From positions 496,001 through 560,000 of the forward strand of contig NZ_JBBJCN010000003.1 of NCBI RefSeq assembly GCF_037622515.1: a stretch of DNA of 64,000 nucleotides, read 5' to 3'. Position numbers and translations under genes: made by a program. The notes beneath the pieces were generated by a model, which saw only the letters and a program-made list of their open reading frames with translations, was not told the origin of the DNA and made no database searches. Numbering within the stretch: position 1 is the stretch's first letter; the number at the start of each line of letters is the position of its first letter. Source of the stretch: Paradesertivirga superstes. GTDB lineage: Bacteria > Bacteroidota > Bacteroidia > Sphingobacteriales > Sphingobacteriaceae. Of the stretch, positions 33,057 through 42,101 are shown piece by piece.

Positions 33057-33881
33057 ATGGCAAAAACGAAGCTACTGTTTATTACCCACGAAATGTCGCC
33101 TTTCCTGGAGTTAACAAAAATTTCTGAAATAACACGGCAGTTACCCCAAGCGATGCAAGACAAAGGTCTGGAAATCAGAATCCTTATGCCTCGTTTCGGA
33201 AACATTAATGAACGCAGAAACCGCCTTCATGAAGTTATCCGCCTTTCAGGGATGAACATCATTATTGATGAAAATGATAACCCATTGATTATTAAGGTTG
33301 CCTCTATACCTTCAGCGAGAATGCAGGTATATTTCTTAGACAATGAAGAATATTTTCAGCGAAAGCAGGTATTTAGAGATAACGGCAATAAATTTTATGC
33401 TGACAATGACGAACGCGCAATTTTCTTTTGCAAAGGCGCATTAGAAACCGTTAAAAAGCTGGGGTGGTCTCCTGATGTGGTACATTGCCATGGGTGGATG
33501 AGTTCTTTAGTTCCGGTTTATTTGAAAACAACCTATAAAGACGATCCGACTTTTAAAAATTCGAAAGTTATATATTCTGCTTACAGCAACTGTTTTACCG
33601 AAAAATTGAACTTAGATTTTCCGAAAAAAGCAATTATGAATGGCATGAGTGCCGAGCACACTGAGGCATTTACAGCGTGCGATAACAATGCAATGCATAT
33701 CGGAGCAATAACCTATTCTGATGCTGTTGTATTTGGAGATGCAGAGGTTAGTGATGAAGTGTTAAAGTTTGTTAAAAGCACTCAAAAAGTCACTTTATCG
33801 TATGACTCTACATCAGATTACGAAAATTATTATAACCTTTACGAAGAAATTGCAAACGAAGAACTCGTTTCTGTAGCTTAA
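33057..33881 (+). CDS. Half-size glycogen/starch-synthase-like protein (GT5 N-domain only)
   Basis: 274 residues from the ATG at 33057. It resembles only the N-terminal Rossmann domain of glycogen synthase (LLFITHEMSPF, ALPQAM-like RQLPQAMQDKGLEIRILMPRFG, VVHCHGWMSSLVPVYLKT). The C-terminal GT-B half with the nucleotide-sugar site is missing, and the ADP-glucose-binding KxGGL motif reads TKISE. Catalysis as a glycogen synthase is therefore unlikely. It diverges from panC and precedes a DUF4270 lipoprotein by 13 nt, an arrangement I believe is common in Bacteroidota. Function unknown. Confidence 0.85.
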   Translation: MAKTKLLFITHEMSPFLELTKISEITRQLPQAMQDKGLEIRILMPRFGNINERRNRLHEVIRLSGMNIIIDENDNPLIIKVASIPSARMQVYFLDNEEYFQRKQVFRDNGNKFYADNDERAIFFCKGALETVKKLGWSPDVVHCHGWMSSLVPVYLKTTYKDDPTFKNSKVIYSAYSNCFTEKLNLDFPKKAIMNGMSAEHTEAFTACDNNAMHIGAITYSDAVVFGDAEVSDEVLKFVKSTQKVTLSYDSTSDYENYYNLYEEIANEELVSVA

Positions 33882-33894
33882 TAAGGAAATTATC

Positions 33895-35262
33895 ATGAAA
33901 TATATTAAACTGGACTTATTAACCTTGTTGATAAGTCTTTTTATTTTAAGCAGTTGTGAAAAAACTGGCACAATAGGATTAGATATTGCTCCTCAGGATT
34001 CTATCAAAAGTATTTTTACAGATGCTATTACGGTGCATTCAGTAACTGTCAAAGAAGATAGCGTAAGCACTTCAAATATTTCACAAAACCCCTTTGGATT
34101 TTTAACTGATCCTATTTTTGGCACCACGGAAGCGAACCTTGCATTGGGATTAAATCTTCCATCAGATAATTATTCTTTTGGATCCAATCCTACATTAGAC
34201 TCTGCCGTACTGGTACTTAAATATGGTGACGAGTTTTATGGTGATTCATTAACTTCTAATTACATTATTAACGTTCACCAACTAAAACCTACGTTTAATA
34301 CCTCGATAAACTATTTTAACACTAATAAATGGGGTGATTATACTTCAGACCCGGTAAGAGGCTCATCGCCAATTGTAAAAAGGTTTGCCTGGAATGATAG
34401 TACAACCATTAATACAATTGTTAAGGGCGGCCCCGATAAGTCTGCAGTAGTAGCGCCTCAAATTCGGATTAAATTAGATGCTGCATTTATTACTACTAAT
34501 TTTTTAAATGCGGGTTCTGCGAGGCTTAAAAATAATACAACCTTTTCCAGCTTTATAAAAGGCTTATATGTACGGATTAATAAAAATCAGTCTACTGGTA
34601 ATGGCGGTATTATCTTTTTTAACCTTCAATCGACTATAAGCGCATTAGAAATTTATTATAAAACTCCCAATGGAGCAGCAATTGACAGCAATGTAGCTAT
34701 TTTTAAAGCTGTGGGTGCATCAGAAATTAAACATAATCATGGAACAGCTATTCAGGCCCAGTTAAATAACCCCAGCCAAAATAGCGCGACCGTTTATGTA
34801 CAGCCTTTAGCTGGACTAAGAACGAAATTGAATTTCCCGGATTTAAAAGGGCTAAAAAATGAAGGTAACATTTCAGTAAATAAAGCAGAACTGGTTATTT
34901 CTGTTGATGAAGGTTCTGTCAATTTCTTTAAGCCAGCTCCCAGATTAACACTTTATCAATTGGATATCGCAGGGCAAAGAAAGGCCGTGCCGGATAATGC
35001 AATTGGCGGAACTGATGCAAGATTCCTGGATGAGCGGATATTCGGTGGGTTTTATAATGCAAGCAGTAAAACGTATACGTTTAATATTACATCGTATATA
35101 CATGATTTAATCAATAAGCCAATCATTCAATACGATACCTTTATTGCTCCTATTGATTTGCCTTTAACAGGAAGATCAAATATATTCCCTGCGGCAACAA
35201 CCGCAGCAAGATCTGTATTGGGTCCTATAAAGTTAAAACTTACTTATACCAAGCCGAATTAA
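33895..35262 (+). CDS. DUF4270 lipoprotein
   Basis: 455 residues with a lipoprotein signal (about 1-20) and lipobox ending LSSC (C21), followed by the DUF4270 pattern: GTIGLDIAPQDS, ITVHSVTVKEDS, LTDPIFGTTEANLALGL, DSAVLVLKY, and late TFNITSYIHDLINKP and LPLTGRSN. The family is restricted to Bacteroidota, is envelope-anchored, and I know no firm function. It sits between the GT5-like gene and glmS, all plus strand. A terminator overlaps the stop codon. Confidence 0.9.
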   Translation: MKYIKLDLLTLLISLFILSSCEKTGTIGLDIAPQDSIKSIFTDAITVHSVTVKEDSVSTSNISQNPFGFLTDPIFGTTEANLALGLNLPSDNYSFGSNPTLDSAVLVLKYGDEFYGDSLTSNYIINVHQLKPTFNTSINYFNTNKWGDYTSDPVRGSSPIVKRFAWNDSTTINTIVKGGPDKSAVVAPQIRIKLDAAFITTNFLNAGSARLKNNTTFSSFIKGLYVRINKNQSTGNGGIIFFNLQSTISALEIYYKTPNGAAIDSNVAIFKAVGASEIKHNHGTAIQAQLNNPSQNSATVYVQPLAGLRTKLNFPDLKGLKNEGNISVNKAELVISVDEGSVNFFKPAPRLTLYQLDIAGQRKAVPDNAIGGTDARFLDERIFGGFYNASSKTYTFNITSYIHDLINKPIIQYDTFIAPIDLPLTGRSNIFPAATTAARSVLGPIKLKLTYTKPN

Positions 35263-35279
35263 ACCTCCGGCTTTTTTTT
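35251..35279 (+). terminator. Terminator after the DUF4270 gene
   Basis: AAGCCG (35251-35256) pairs with CGGCTT (35268-35273), followed by a T8 run. The 5' arm lies in the last codons of the gene. Located 44 nt before glmS. Confidence 0.65.
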
Positions 35280-35322
35280 AACCTTTCAAATTTTGTAGCT
35301 TAGCAGGCTAAATTTTACTACC

Positions 35323-37158
35323 ATGTGCGGAATAGTTGGTTATATAGGGCATAGAAATGCCTGGGACGTTATTATCAAAGGCCTTCATCGTCTAGAATAC
35401 CGTGGGTACGATAGCGCTGGTGTAGCCTTAATGAATCATGACCTGAAAATTTACAAAAAAACAGGGAAGGTTAGCGAACTGGAAAACTTTGCTAAAGATA
35501 AAGACATAAGCGGAACCATGGGCATGGGGCATACCCGCTGGGCTACACATGGAATTCCATCCGATTATAATTCTCACCCCCATACCTCTGGAAGTGGCCG
35601 CCTGTCTATAATACACAACGGCATTATAGAGAATTACGCTGTCTTAAAAGAAGCGCTTATAGCAAAAGGACATACTTTTACCAGCGACACAGATACTGAA
35701 GTTCTTGTACATTTTATAGAAGAAATTCAAATCGCTAATAACCTCGATGTATTCGAAGCCGTACGTGTAGCACTTCATGAAGTTGTAGGAGCATACGCAA
35801 TTGTTGTAATGAGCGATGACGAACCTGATCTTTTAATAGCTGCAAGAAAAGGTAGCCCGATGGTTATCGGCGTAGGCAAGGACGAGTATTTTATAGCCTC
35901 TGATGCCTCACCAATAGTAGAATATACTAAAAATGTCATTTATCTTAAAGATAGCGAGATTGCTTATATTAAGCGAAACGAACTCGTTATTAAAGGCACA
36001 GACAATCATGTAGTGACGCCGTCTATTCAAGAACTGGCTATTGAGCTTGAAATGCTTGAAAAAGGCGGTTATGATCACTTTATGCTTAAGGAGATTTACG
36101 AACAGCCACGTTCCATAAGAGATTGTATGCGGGGACGTATCTATCCCAATGAAGGCAAAGTTCAGTTAGGTGGAATTAAGGATTATGCCGACAAATTAAA
36201 AAACATTGACAGAATCATAATAGTCGCTTGCGGAACTTCATGGCACGCTGGATTAGTGGGGGAATATTTGATTGAAGAATATGCCCGTATCCCGGTCGAA
36301 GTGGAATACGCATCTGAATTCAGATATAGAAATCCCATTATTTCTGAAAAAGATATTGTCATCGCGATATCCCAGTCGGGTGAAACGGCCGACACCATGG
36401 CTGCTATAGAATTAGCGAAAGAAAGAGGCGCTACGATTTTCGGAATTTGCAATGTTGCAGGTTCTTCCATACCCAGAATATCTGATGCCGGAGTTTACAC
36501 CCATGCCGGGCCTGAGATAGGAGTTGCTTCAACTAAAGCATTTACAGCACAAGTAACCGTACTGACTCTGATGGCTTTCTTTATGGCTCAGCAAAGAGGC
36601 ACGCTTAAAGAGAGTACTTTGGTAAGCTTATTAACCGAATTGGATACTATCCCGGAGTTGGTTGACAGATGCTTAAAGGCAGATAACCATATCATAGAAA
36701 TAGCCACTGCTCTAAAAGATAAAACTAATTGCTTGTTCCTTGGAAGAGGCAGCGGTTTCCCGGTTGCTTTAGAAGGTGCACTAAAACTTAAAGAAATATC
36801 ATACATCCATGCAGAAGGTTATCCGGCGGCTGAAATGAAGCATGGTCCTATTGCACTTATTGATGCTGAAATGCCTGTGATTGTAATTGCCACCAGGAAT
36901 TCATCCTACGAAAAAGTTATCAGCAATATCCAGGAAGTAAAAGCCAGGAAAGGAATTGTAATTGCAATTGTTACTGAAGGTGATAAGGATGTTAGAAAAA
37001 TGGCGGATTACGTTATTGAGATTCCTGACGCTAATGAAGCATTCTTACCTTTATTAGCGACCATTCCACTACAGCTGTTATCCTATCATATTGCAGTTAT
37101 GCGGGGTTGTAACGTTGACCAGCCCCGAAATTTAGCGAAATCGGTAACTGTAGAATAG
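35323..37158 (+). CDS. glmS: Glutamine--fructose-6-phosphate aminotransferase
   Basis: First step to UDP-GlcNAc for peptidoglycan and LPS. The 611-residue protein has the Ntn glutaminase N-terminus MCGIVGYIG (Cys1 after Met removal), GHTRWATHG, HNGIIENY and TDTEVLVH, then two SIS domains (VACGTSWHAG, SQSGETADTMAA, LFLGRGSGFPVALEGALKLKEISYIHAEGYPAAEMKHGP) and the C-terminal DQPRNLAKSVTVE. A strong terminator follows. I see no glmS-ribozyme-like element upstream: only 60 nt separate it from the previous gene. Confidence 0.98.
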   Translation: MCGIVGYIGHRNAWDVIIKGLHRLEYRGYDSAGVALMNHDLKIYKKTGKVSELENFAKDKDISGTMGMGHTRWATHGIPSDYNSHPHTSGSGRLSIIHNGIIENYAVLKEALIAKGHTFTSDTDTEVLVHFIEEIQIANNLDVFEAVRVALHEVVGAYAIVVMSDDEPDLLIAARKGSPMVIGVGKDEYFIASDASPIVEYTKNVIYLKDSEIAYIKRNELVIKGTDNHVVTPSIQELAIELEMLEKGGYDHFMLKEIYEQPRSIRDCMRGRIYPNEGKVQLGGIKDYADKLKNIDRIIIVACGTSWHAGLVGEYLIEEYARIPVEVEYASEFRYRNPIISEKDIVIAISQSGETADTMAAIELAKERGATIFGICNVAGSSIPRISDAGVYTHAGPEIGVASTKAFTAQVTVLTLMAFFMAQQRGTLKESTLVSLLTELDTIPELVDRCLKADNHIIEIATALKDKTNCLFLGRGSGFPVALEGALKLKEISYIHAEGYPAAEMKHGPIALIDAEMPVIVIATRNSSYEKVISNIQEVKARKGIVIAIVTEGDKDVRKMADYVIEIPDANEAFLPLLATIPLQLLSYHIAVMRGCNVDQPRNLAKSVTVE

Positions 37159-37173
37159 CAACAGATAAAAAGG

Positions 37174-37202
37174 AAAAAGAGGCAAAATTGCCTCTTTTTT
37201 TG
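37174..37202 (+). terminator. Terminator after glmS
   Basis: AAAAAGAGGCAA (37174-37185) pairs with TTGCCTCTTTTT (37188-37199), giving an intrinsic terminator with T8 16 nt after the glmS stop. Confidence 0.85.
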
Positions 37203-37358
37203 TATCTTATGTCTTTTCACCATTACTATTCACTATTTACCTCTTCAAATAAACCTTACAGGTAAATTACCGTAAAGAGCGTACCCCCTAGCTTTTTACT
37301 CTATACCCATTATATAAATAATATCAATATTAAGTATATTCGTATAATTCAATATTAT

Positions 37359-38297
37359 ATGACACTCGTACAATTGGAGTATATAATTGCTCTTGATACT
37401 TTTAGAAACTTTGTTACTGCCGCTGAAAAATGTTTTGTTACACAACCTACTTTAAGTATGCAGATTCAAAAGCTGGAGGAAACATTAGGTGTTAAGCTAT
37501 TTGATCGCAGCCGGCATCCCGTCGTTCCAACGGAGATCGGGCAGCAGATCATTGCCCAGGCAAGAGTAATTCTCAACGAAAGAAATCAGTTAAAAGAACT
37601 GGTTAAAACTTTCAATAACGAACTTTCAGGAGAATTGAAAATAGGCGTAATTCCAACTGTAGCCCCTTACCTTCTTCCTCAAATCATACCAAATTTCACA
37701 AAAAATTACCCCAATGTTCAATTAATGATCTGGGAATATACTACAGAGCAAATTATTCATAACCTAAAAGTGGGAACATTAGATTGTGGTATCTTGGCAA
37801 CACCGCTTGAAGAGAATAGTCTACATGAAATCCCTATGTTCTACGAAAGTTTTGTAGTATATCTCTCGGCTACCAGCTCATTAATTCCAAAAAAAAATAT
37901 TCATTATCAGGACATCAACTTTGATGAACTTTGGTTACTAAACGAAGGGCATTGTATGCGTAACCAGGTTTTGAATATCTGCAACCGCAAGAAAGCTGGG
38001 AGTAACCAAAAACTATTCGAATACAATACCGGAAGCGTCGAAACCTTAAAGCGAATGGTGGACCTAAACAGCGGAATAACCATTTTACCAGAATTAAGCC
38101 TAAAAGATCTAACTGAGGAACAAGCTAGTCGTGTTCGAAGTTTTGCTGTCCCTGTACCGGTTAGGGAAATCAGCATTGTTACCCACAGAAGCTTTTTAAA
38201 ACGAGGTGTTATTACCGCACTTGAAAAAGAAATTATAGAAACTGTTCCCAGAGAGATGCTTCAAAAAGACAAAAAAGAAATTTTGGAAACGTATTAA
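37359..38297 (+). CDS. oxyR: Hydrogen-peroxide-sensing LysR-type regulator OxyR
   Basis: 312 residues. An N-terminal winged HTH (LVQLEYIIALDTFRNFVTAAEKCFVTQPTLSMQIQKLEETLGVKLFDRS) precedes a LysR effector domain. The peroxide-sensing cysteines are present at exactly the E. coli positions, C199 and C208, in GHCMRNQVLNIC. It should activate antioxidant genes when the disulfide forms. Mn/Fe superoxide dismutase lies just downstream on the other strand, separated by a tiny lipoprotein gene whose stop overlaps the oxyR stop. Confidence 0.93.
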   Translation: MTLVQLEYIIALDTFRNFVTAAEKCFVTQPTLSMQIQKLEETLGVKLFDRSRHPVVPTEIGQQIIAQARVILNERNQLKELVKTFNNELSGELKIGVIPTVAPYLLPQIIPNFTKNYPNVQLMIWEYTTEQIIHNLKVGTLDCGILATPLEENSLHEIPMFYESFVVYLSATSSLIPKKNIHYQDINFDELWLLNEGHCMRNQVLNICNRKKAGSNQKLFEYNTGSVETLKRMVDLNSGITILPELSLKDLTEEQASRVRSFAVPVPVREISIVTHRSFLKRGVITALEKEIIETVPREMLQKDKKEILETY

Positions 38298-38464
38298 CTT
38301 CTTCCACTAAATGATCTGACTATCCAGATTATCACTGCAACAATTATTATGACTACAAATATCGCTGAATAAAAGCCGGCTTGAAAAATATCTCCAATAA
38401 GCTCACAGCCCGACAAAAATGTAAGTGTTAAAAAAGCGAGGGAAAAAAAGATAGAATTTCTCAT
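38294..38464 (-). CDS. 56-residue lipoprotein with C-terminal membrane helix
   Basis: Short gene read by eye. MRNSIFFSLAFLTLTFLSGC is a lipoprotein signal with the lipobox Cys at residue 20, then ELIGDIFQAGFYSAIF, one strongly hydrophobic helix (about 35-48) and a basic end RSFSGRS. Proteins of this form (signal, C-E-x-I-G-x-I-F-x-A-G, single helix) occur across Bacteroidota and are sometimes mislabelled phosphatidate cytidylyltransferase. No enzymatic motif exists. The stop overlaps the oxyR stop by 3 nt. A terminator for sodA lies directly upstream. Confidence 0.7.
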   Translation of the reverse strand: MRNSIFFSLAFLTLTFLSGCELIGDIFQAGFYSAIFVVIIIVAVIIWIVRSFSGRS

Positions 38465-38477
38465 AGGTCTAAAATCA

Positions 38478-38512
38478 AAAAAGTAGTGTATTTATTAAAT
38501 ACACCACTTTTT
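38478..38512 (-). terminator. Terminator after sodA
   Basis: 17-nt arms (38478-38494 and 38496-38512, one mismatch; the innermost bases would form the loop) with A- and T-tracts at both ends. On the minus strand it follows the sodA stop by 23 nt and ends in TTTTTTGATTTT. Confidence 0.75.
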
Positions 38513-38534
38513 AAGAAAGGTTTTTTATTATAGA

Positions 38535-39146
38535 TTACTTTTTTGCCGCAGCGTAACGTTCTGCTACTGCATTCCAGTCAATTACATTAAAAAATGCAGA
38601 GATGTAATCAGGACGACGGTTTTGGTAATTTAAATAATAAGCGTGCTCCCAAACATCCATTCCCAATACAGGAGTTCCTTTAACATCCGCAACATCCATC
38701 AATGGATTATCCTGATTTGGGGTTGATGACACCTGCAGTTTCCCATCAGCACCAACACTTAACCAGGCCCAACCAGAACCAAAACGGGTTGCTCCTGCTT
38801 CGCTGAATTTCTTCTTAAATTCTTCAAAAGATCCAAAAGCTTCGTTAATTGCTTCAGCCAGTTCTCCAGAAGGCTGACCACCAGCGTTTGGACCCATAAC
38901 TGTCCAAAACAGACTATGATTGTAATGACCACCGCCGTTATTCCGTACAGCAGCCGGATACTTAGAAATAGATGCCTGAAGCTCTTCCAGTGACTTGGAT
39001 TCTGCATCCGAGCCTGCAATAGCATTGTTAAGATTTGTAACATAAGCATTATGGTGCTTTCCGTGATGGATTTCCATAGTTGCTTTGTCAATATGAGGTT
39101 CAAGTGCGTTGCTTGCGTAAGGTAACGCTGGTAATTCAAAAGCCAT
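38535..39146 (-). CDS. sodA: Superoxide dismutase (Mn/Fe family)
   Basis: Dismutates superoxide. The 203-residue protein has all four metal ligands: H27 in MEIHHGKHH, H77 in GGGHYNHSLFW, and D162 and H166 in GMDVWEHAYYL. The GGGHYNHS and MGPNAGG forms fit the Mn-type or cambialistic group, but the metal cannot be settled from sequence. No signal peptide, so cytoplasmic. A TATATTTG -7 box (39190-39183) lies 36 nt upstream. Confidence 0.96.
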   Translation of the reverse strand: MAFELPALPYASNALEPHIDKATMEIHHGKHHNAYVTNLNNAIAGSDAESKSLEELQASISKYPAAVRNNGGGHYNHSLFWTVMGPNAGGQPSGELAEAINEAFGSFEEFKKKFSEAGATRFGSGWAWLSVGADGKLQVSSTPNQDNPLMDVADVKGTPVLGMDVWEHAYYLNYQNRRPDYISAFFNVIDWNAVAERYAAAKK

Positions 39147-39222
39147 AATATTTGAGTTTTTAAGGTTAAAATTTCAAAGACACAAATATAACTTATGATT
39201 AAAATATTTGTTCAGCCGGATG

Positions 39223-39699
39223 TCAACTTTTATTTCTTTTCGACAAAAAGAAATCTTTTACCAGCGCTGAACACTCTGCCTCCTTAACTCCGCCGATAAT
39301 TTCTGTTTTCGGATGAAGTATAGGATATTTAATCCGCTGGAACCCCCGCTGGGCATCAGGAGCACCATAAACGATTCTGCTTATCTGTGTCCAGTAAGAT
39401 GCCCCGGCACACATCACACATGGCTCAATGGTAACGTAGAGGGTGCAATCTTTAAGATATTTGCCGCCGAGATAGTTAGCGGCTGCTGTAAAAGCCTGCA
39501 TTTCCGCGTGAGCTGTAACATCATTTAAGCGTTCTGTTAGGTTGTGCCCGCGACCAATTATTTTTCCATTTAAAACAATTATAGCACCGATCGGGACTTC
39601 ATCCAAACTTAAAGCAACCTTAGCCTCCTTTAACGCTTCATTCATAAAAAACTCATCAGGAGATATTGTTGGTTCATCATTAAAGCTTACGTATCTCAT
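39223..39699 (-). CDS. tadA: tRNA-specific adenosine deaminase-type nucleoside deaminase
   Basis: 158 residues with the zinc-dependent cytidine/adenosine deaminase motifs HAE (H64 and E66, VTAHAEMQAF) and PCVMC (C94 and C97), plus DEVPIGAIIVLNGKIIGRGHN typical of TadA, which converts A34 to inosine in tRNA-Arg. A guanine-deaminase role is less likely given GHNLTERLNDVTAHAEM. Single gene between sodA and rlmI. Confidence 0.9.
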   Translation of the reverse strand: MRYVSFNDEPTISPDEFFMNEALKEAKVALSLDEVPIGAIIVLNGKIIGRGHNLTERLNDVTAHAEMQAFTAAANYLGGKYLKDCTLYVTIEPCVMCAGASYWTQISRIVYGAPDAQRGFQRIKYPILHPKTEIIGGVKEAECSALVKDFFLSKRNKS

Positions 39700-39846
39700 T
39701 TGATTCTTTGTTTGCTGCGCATAAACGGTCTATTTAGAAAGGAAATATGAATAAGAGGCGCTCCCAGTCTGCATACTCTTTCCGAGTCAAAATTAGGATA
39801 ATCCTCTTTTCAAACCCGCCATTTTTTCAAACTTTTAAAAATGCTA

Positions 39847-39876
39847 TTTGATCAGTAATCAAAAAGTATAGATTTG
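39847..39876 (+). promoter_or_regulatory. Promoter of the rlmI-like gene (probable leaderless mRNA)
   Basis: TTTG (39847-39850), an 18-nt spacer and TAGATTTG (39869-39876) form a full-consensus Bacteroidota promoter. Only four bases (CAGC) separate the -7 box from the ATG at 39881. Confidence 0.65.
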
Positions 39877-39880
39877 CAGC

Positions 39881-41068
39881 ATGGCTGAAGCACGATTAAA
39901 AAAGGGAAAAGAAAAAGCAGTAAGGCAATTACACCCCTGGGTATTTTCAGGAGCAATAGAAACGGTGAAAGGGAACCCGGTTAACGGGGAAATAATTTCA
40001 GTAACCGATTCCAATGGTGAATTTCTTGCAAAGGGCTTTTTTAATAACCAATCTCGTGTTGCGGTTAGATTACTTGAATGGGATAAAGATGTTGAGATAA
40101 ATGAAGAATGGTGGCGAAACCGGATTGCAAAAGCTGTTAAAGCAAGGGAAATTTTGTTAAATTCTGAAGAAACTACTGTTTGCCGTATTATATTTAGTGA
40201 AGCAGATTACCTCCCGGGACTAATAGTTGATAAATATTCAGACTTTTTATCCGTTCAAATTCACACTGCCGGGATCGAAAGCATTAAGCCAATTTTGCTT
40301 GACGAATTACAAAAGCAACTTAATCCAAAAGGAATATTTGACCGAAGTGATGCCTCCGCCAGAGCCCATGAGGGACTTGAACCTACGCACGGCATCTTAA
40401 GAGGGATCGCTCCTCCTGAATACGTCGAGGTGCTTGAAAATGGAATAAAGTATTTAATAAATATTTCTGAAGGGCAAAAATCCGGTTTCTTTTGCGACCA
40501 AAGAAATAACAGGCGCATAGTGGCAGAGCATTCACAGGGAAAGAGGGTTTTAGATTGTTTTTCTTATTCCGGAGGTTTTAGTTTAAACAGTCTGCAATCA
40601 GGTGCAGCTGAGGTTGTAAGTGTAGACAGCTCTGCCTTAGCTATTGAGACCTTAACAAAGAACATAGAACTGAACAACTTCGGCAGATCAAAACATCAAT
40701 CCATACAGTCTGACGTTAATAAACAGCTAAGAATCTTCCGCGAAAGCGGTGAAAAATTTGATATTGTAATTCTAGACCCGCCTAAATATGCACCAACGCG
40801 ATCTGCTTTGGATAAAGCGTCGCGAGCTTATAAAGATTTAAATAGAATCGGCATGTCACTTTTAAACAGCGGGGGCTTATTAGCCACTTTTTCCTGCTCA
40901 GGCGCTGTTGATATAACCCATTTTAAACAAATATTGGCTTGGGCAGCTCTAGATGCCGGTAAAGAAATTCAGTTCATTTACCAGTTCTGCCAACCCGAAG
41001 ACCATCCGGTAAGAGCATCCTTCCCGGAAGGTGAATACCTAAAAGGATTGCTCTGCAGGATAGTTTAA
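39881..41068 (+). CDS. rlmI: Class I SAM-dependent 23S rRNA methyltransferase (RlmI-like)
   Basis: 395 residues. An N-terminal PUA-like domain (LKKGKEKAVRQLHPWVFSGAI) and a middle domain (ADYLPGLIVDKYSDFLSVQIHTAG; IFDRSDASARAHEGLEP) lead into a Rossmann methyltransferase with VLDCFSYSGGFSLNSLQSGAAEVVSVDSS, the catalytic-loop motif ILDPPKY and ATFSCSGAVD. This fits the RlmI/YccW m5C methyltransferase family acting on 23S rRNA. The exact target base is inferred. It ends one base before the convergent terC stop. Confidence 0.9.
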   Translation: MAEARLKKGKEKAVRQLHPWVFSGAIETVKGNPVNGEIISVTDSNGEFLAKGFFNNQSRVAVRLLEWDKDVEINEEWWRNRIAKAVKAREILLNSEETTVCRIIFSEADYLPGLIVDKYSDFLSVQIHTAGIESIKPILLDELQKQLNPKGIFDRSDASARAHEGLEPTHGILRGIAPPEYVEVLENGIKYLINISEGQKSGFFCDQRNNRRIVAEHSQGKRVLDCFSYSGGFSLNSLQSGAAEVVSVDSSALAIETLTKNIELNNFGRSKHQSIQSDVNKQLRIFRESGEKFDIVILDPPKYAPTRSALDKASRAYKDLNRIGMSLLNSGGLLATFSCSGAVDITHFKQILAWAALDAGKEIQFIYQFCQPEDHPVRASFPEGEYLKGLLCRIV

Positions 41069-41857
41069 CTATCCATGAAAATCGGCATTCCCTGGATTAT
41101 TGTGTAAGCTAACCGGTTTGGATTTTGCTCTCATTCTCAGATTTAACATTTCAACCAGTACCGAAAAGGCCATAGCAAAATAAATATATCCTTTAGGAAT
41201 ATGTTGTTCGAAGCCCTCTGCAAGTAAAGAAACGCCAATCAGCAACAGGAATGAAAGCGCCAGCATTTTAATAGTTGGATGATTGTTTACGAAAGAGCTA
41301 ATTGCGCTGGCAGAGAACATCATTACAATAACTGCGATTACTACTGCAGCAATCATCACTAAAATTTCATCTGCCATACCTACAGCTGTAATTACCGAAT
41401 CGAGCGAGAAAACAATATCCAGAATCAATATTTGAACAATAACTCCTGTAAAAGAATGAACTTTACCAGTTTTTTGGTGGTGCTCTTCTCCCTCAAGCTT
41501 TTCATGGATTTCACTTGTGCTTTTGTAAATAAGAAAGAGTCCGCCTGTTATTAGTATTAAATCACGACCTGAAATAGCCATTTTCTCATAAAGCCCTGCG
41601 TTTGTTACTCCAATCCAATCCGCCGGATTAAATAAAGGAGATGTTAAGCTCATTACCCAGCTTAATGACAACAGAAGAAGCACCCTTGTAATCATTGCCA
41701 GGGCCAGGCCTAATTGTCGGGCCTTCTTTTGTTGATGTTGAGGCAGTTTACCTGATAAAATAGAAATAAATATAATATTATCTATTCCCAGTACAATCTC
41801 AAGAACTGTTAAGGTTATAAGCGATATCCAGATTTCCGGACTAGAAAGAAGTTCCAT
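41069..41857 (-). CDS. TerC-family membrane protein
   Basis: 262 residues from the ATG at 41857 (MELLSSPEIWISLITLTVLEIVLGIDNIIFISIL). An upstream in-frame start would run through a terminator hairpin and is rejected. About seven membrane helices, with the conserved acidic membrane motifs EIVLGIDN and ILDIVFSLDSVITAVGMAD of TerC. Relatives export manganese or other cations and help metallate exported proteins. No CBS or transporter-associated domain is fused. It is preceded by a long leader ending in a terminator-like hairpin. Confidence 0.93.
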   Translation of the reverse strand: MELLSSPEIWISLITLTVLEIVLGIDNIIFISILSGKLPQHQQKKARQLGLALAMITRVLLLLSLSWVMSLTSPLFNPADWIGVTNAGLYEKMAISGRDLILITGGLFLIYKSTSEIHEKLEGEEHHQKTGKVHSFTGVIVQILILDIVFSLDSVITAVGMADEILVMIAAVVIAVIVMMFSASAISSFVNNHPTIKMLALSFLLLIGVSLLAEGFEQHIPKGYIYFAMAFSVLVEMLNLRMRAKSKPVSLHNNPGNADFHG

Positions 41858-41890
41858 AATTTTATGTAAAAAAACTAATGCGAATAAACG

Positions 41891-42101
41891 AAAAAAACCT
41901 CCCAAACACTGGAAGGTTTTTTTAATCATTAATTTAAAAAGAACGTATGTATACTTAGAAAGCTAAGTCAATTCAATTCAAGCAATTACTACCTTAAAAA
42001 TCAATATTTTAGGTTTTTCCGCTTTTATCTAAGATGTTCGGATAAAATTATTGTTACAGAAAATTCCGGGTACTTTTAAACTACTTTTCGTAACAAACAT
42101 A
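41891..42101 (-). promoter_or_regulatory. terC leader region with promoter and terminator-like hairpin
   Basis: Region of about 210 nt without a gene between nadR and terC. On the minus strand it has a consensus -7 box TATGTTTG (42101-42094), two smaller inverted repeats (TTTTATC/GATAAAA around 42024-42047 and ACTTAG/CTAAGT at 41953-41968), and then an intrinsic-terminator-like hairpin (AACCTTCC at 41918-41911 pairing with GGGAGGTT at 41903-41896, then T7), 34 nt before the terC ATG. It could be a riboswitch-like attenuated leader or a separate small RNA. I do not recognise the yybP-ykoY consensus in it. Confidence 0.5.

Noticed and set aside
35263..35322. glmS ribozyme upstream of glmS
   Set aside because: Only 60 nt lie between the DUF4270 gene and glmS, too short for the ribozyme, and no matching core is visible.
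38759..39139. 126-residue frame within sodA on the same strand
   Set aside because: Alternative frame of sodA; all SOD metal ligands are in the main frame.
41858..41929. N-terminal extension of TerC from a start at 41929
   Set aside because: The extension would translate through an intrinsic terminator hairpin and T run and adds no TerC-like residues; ATG 41857 gives the family start.
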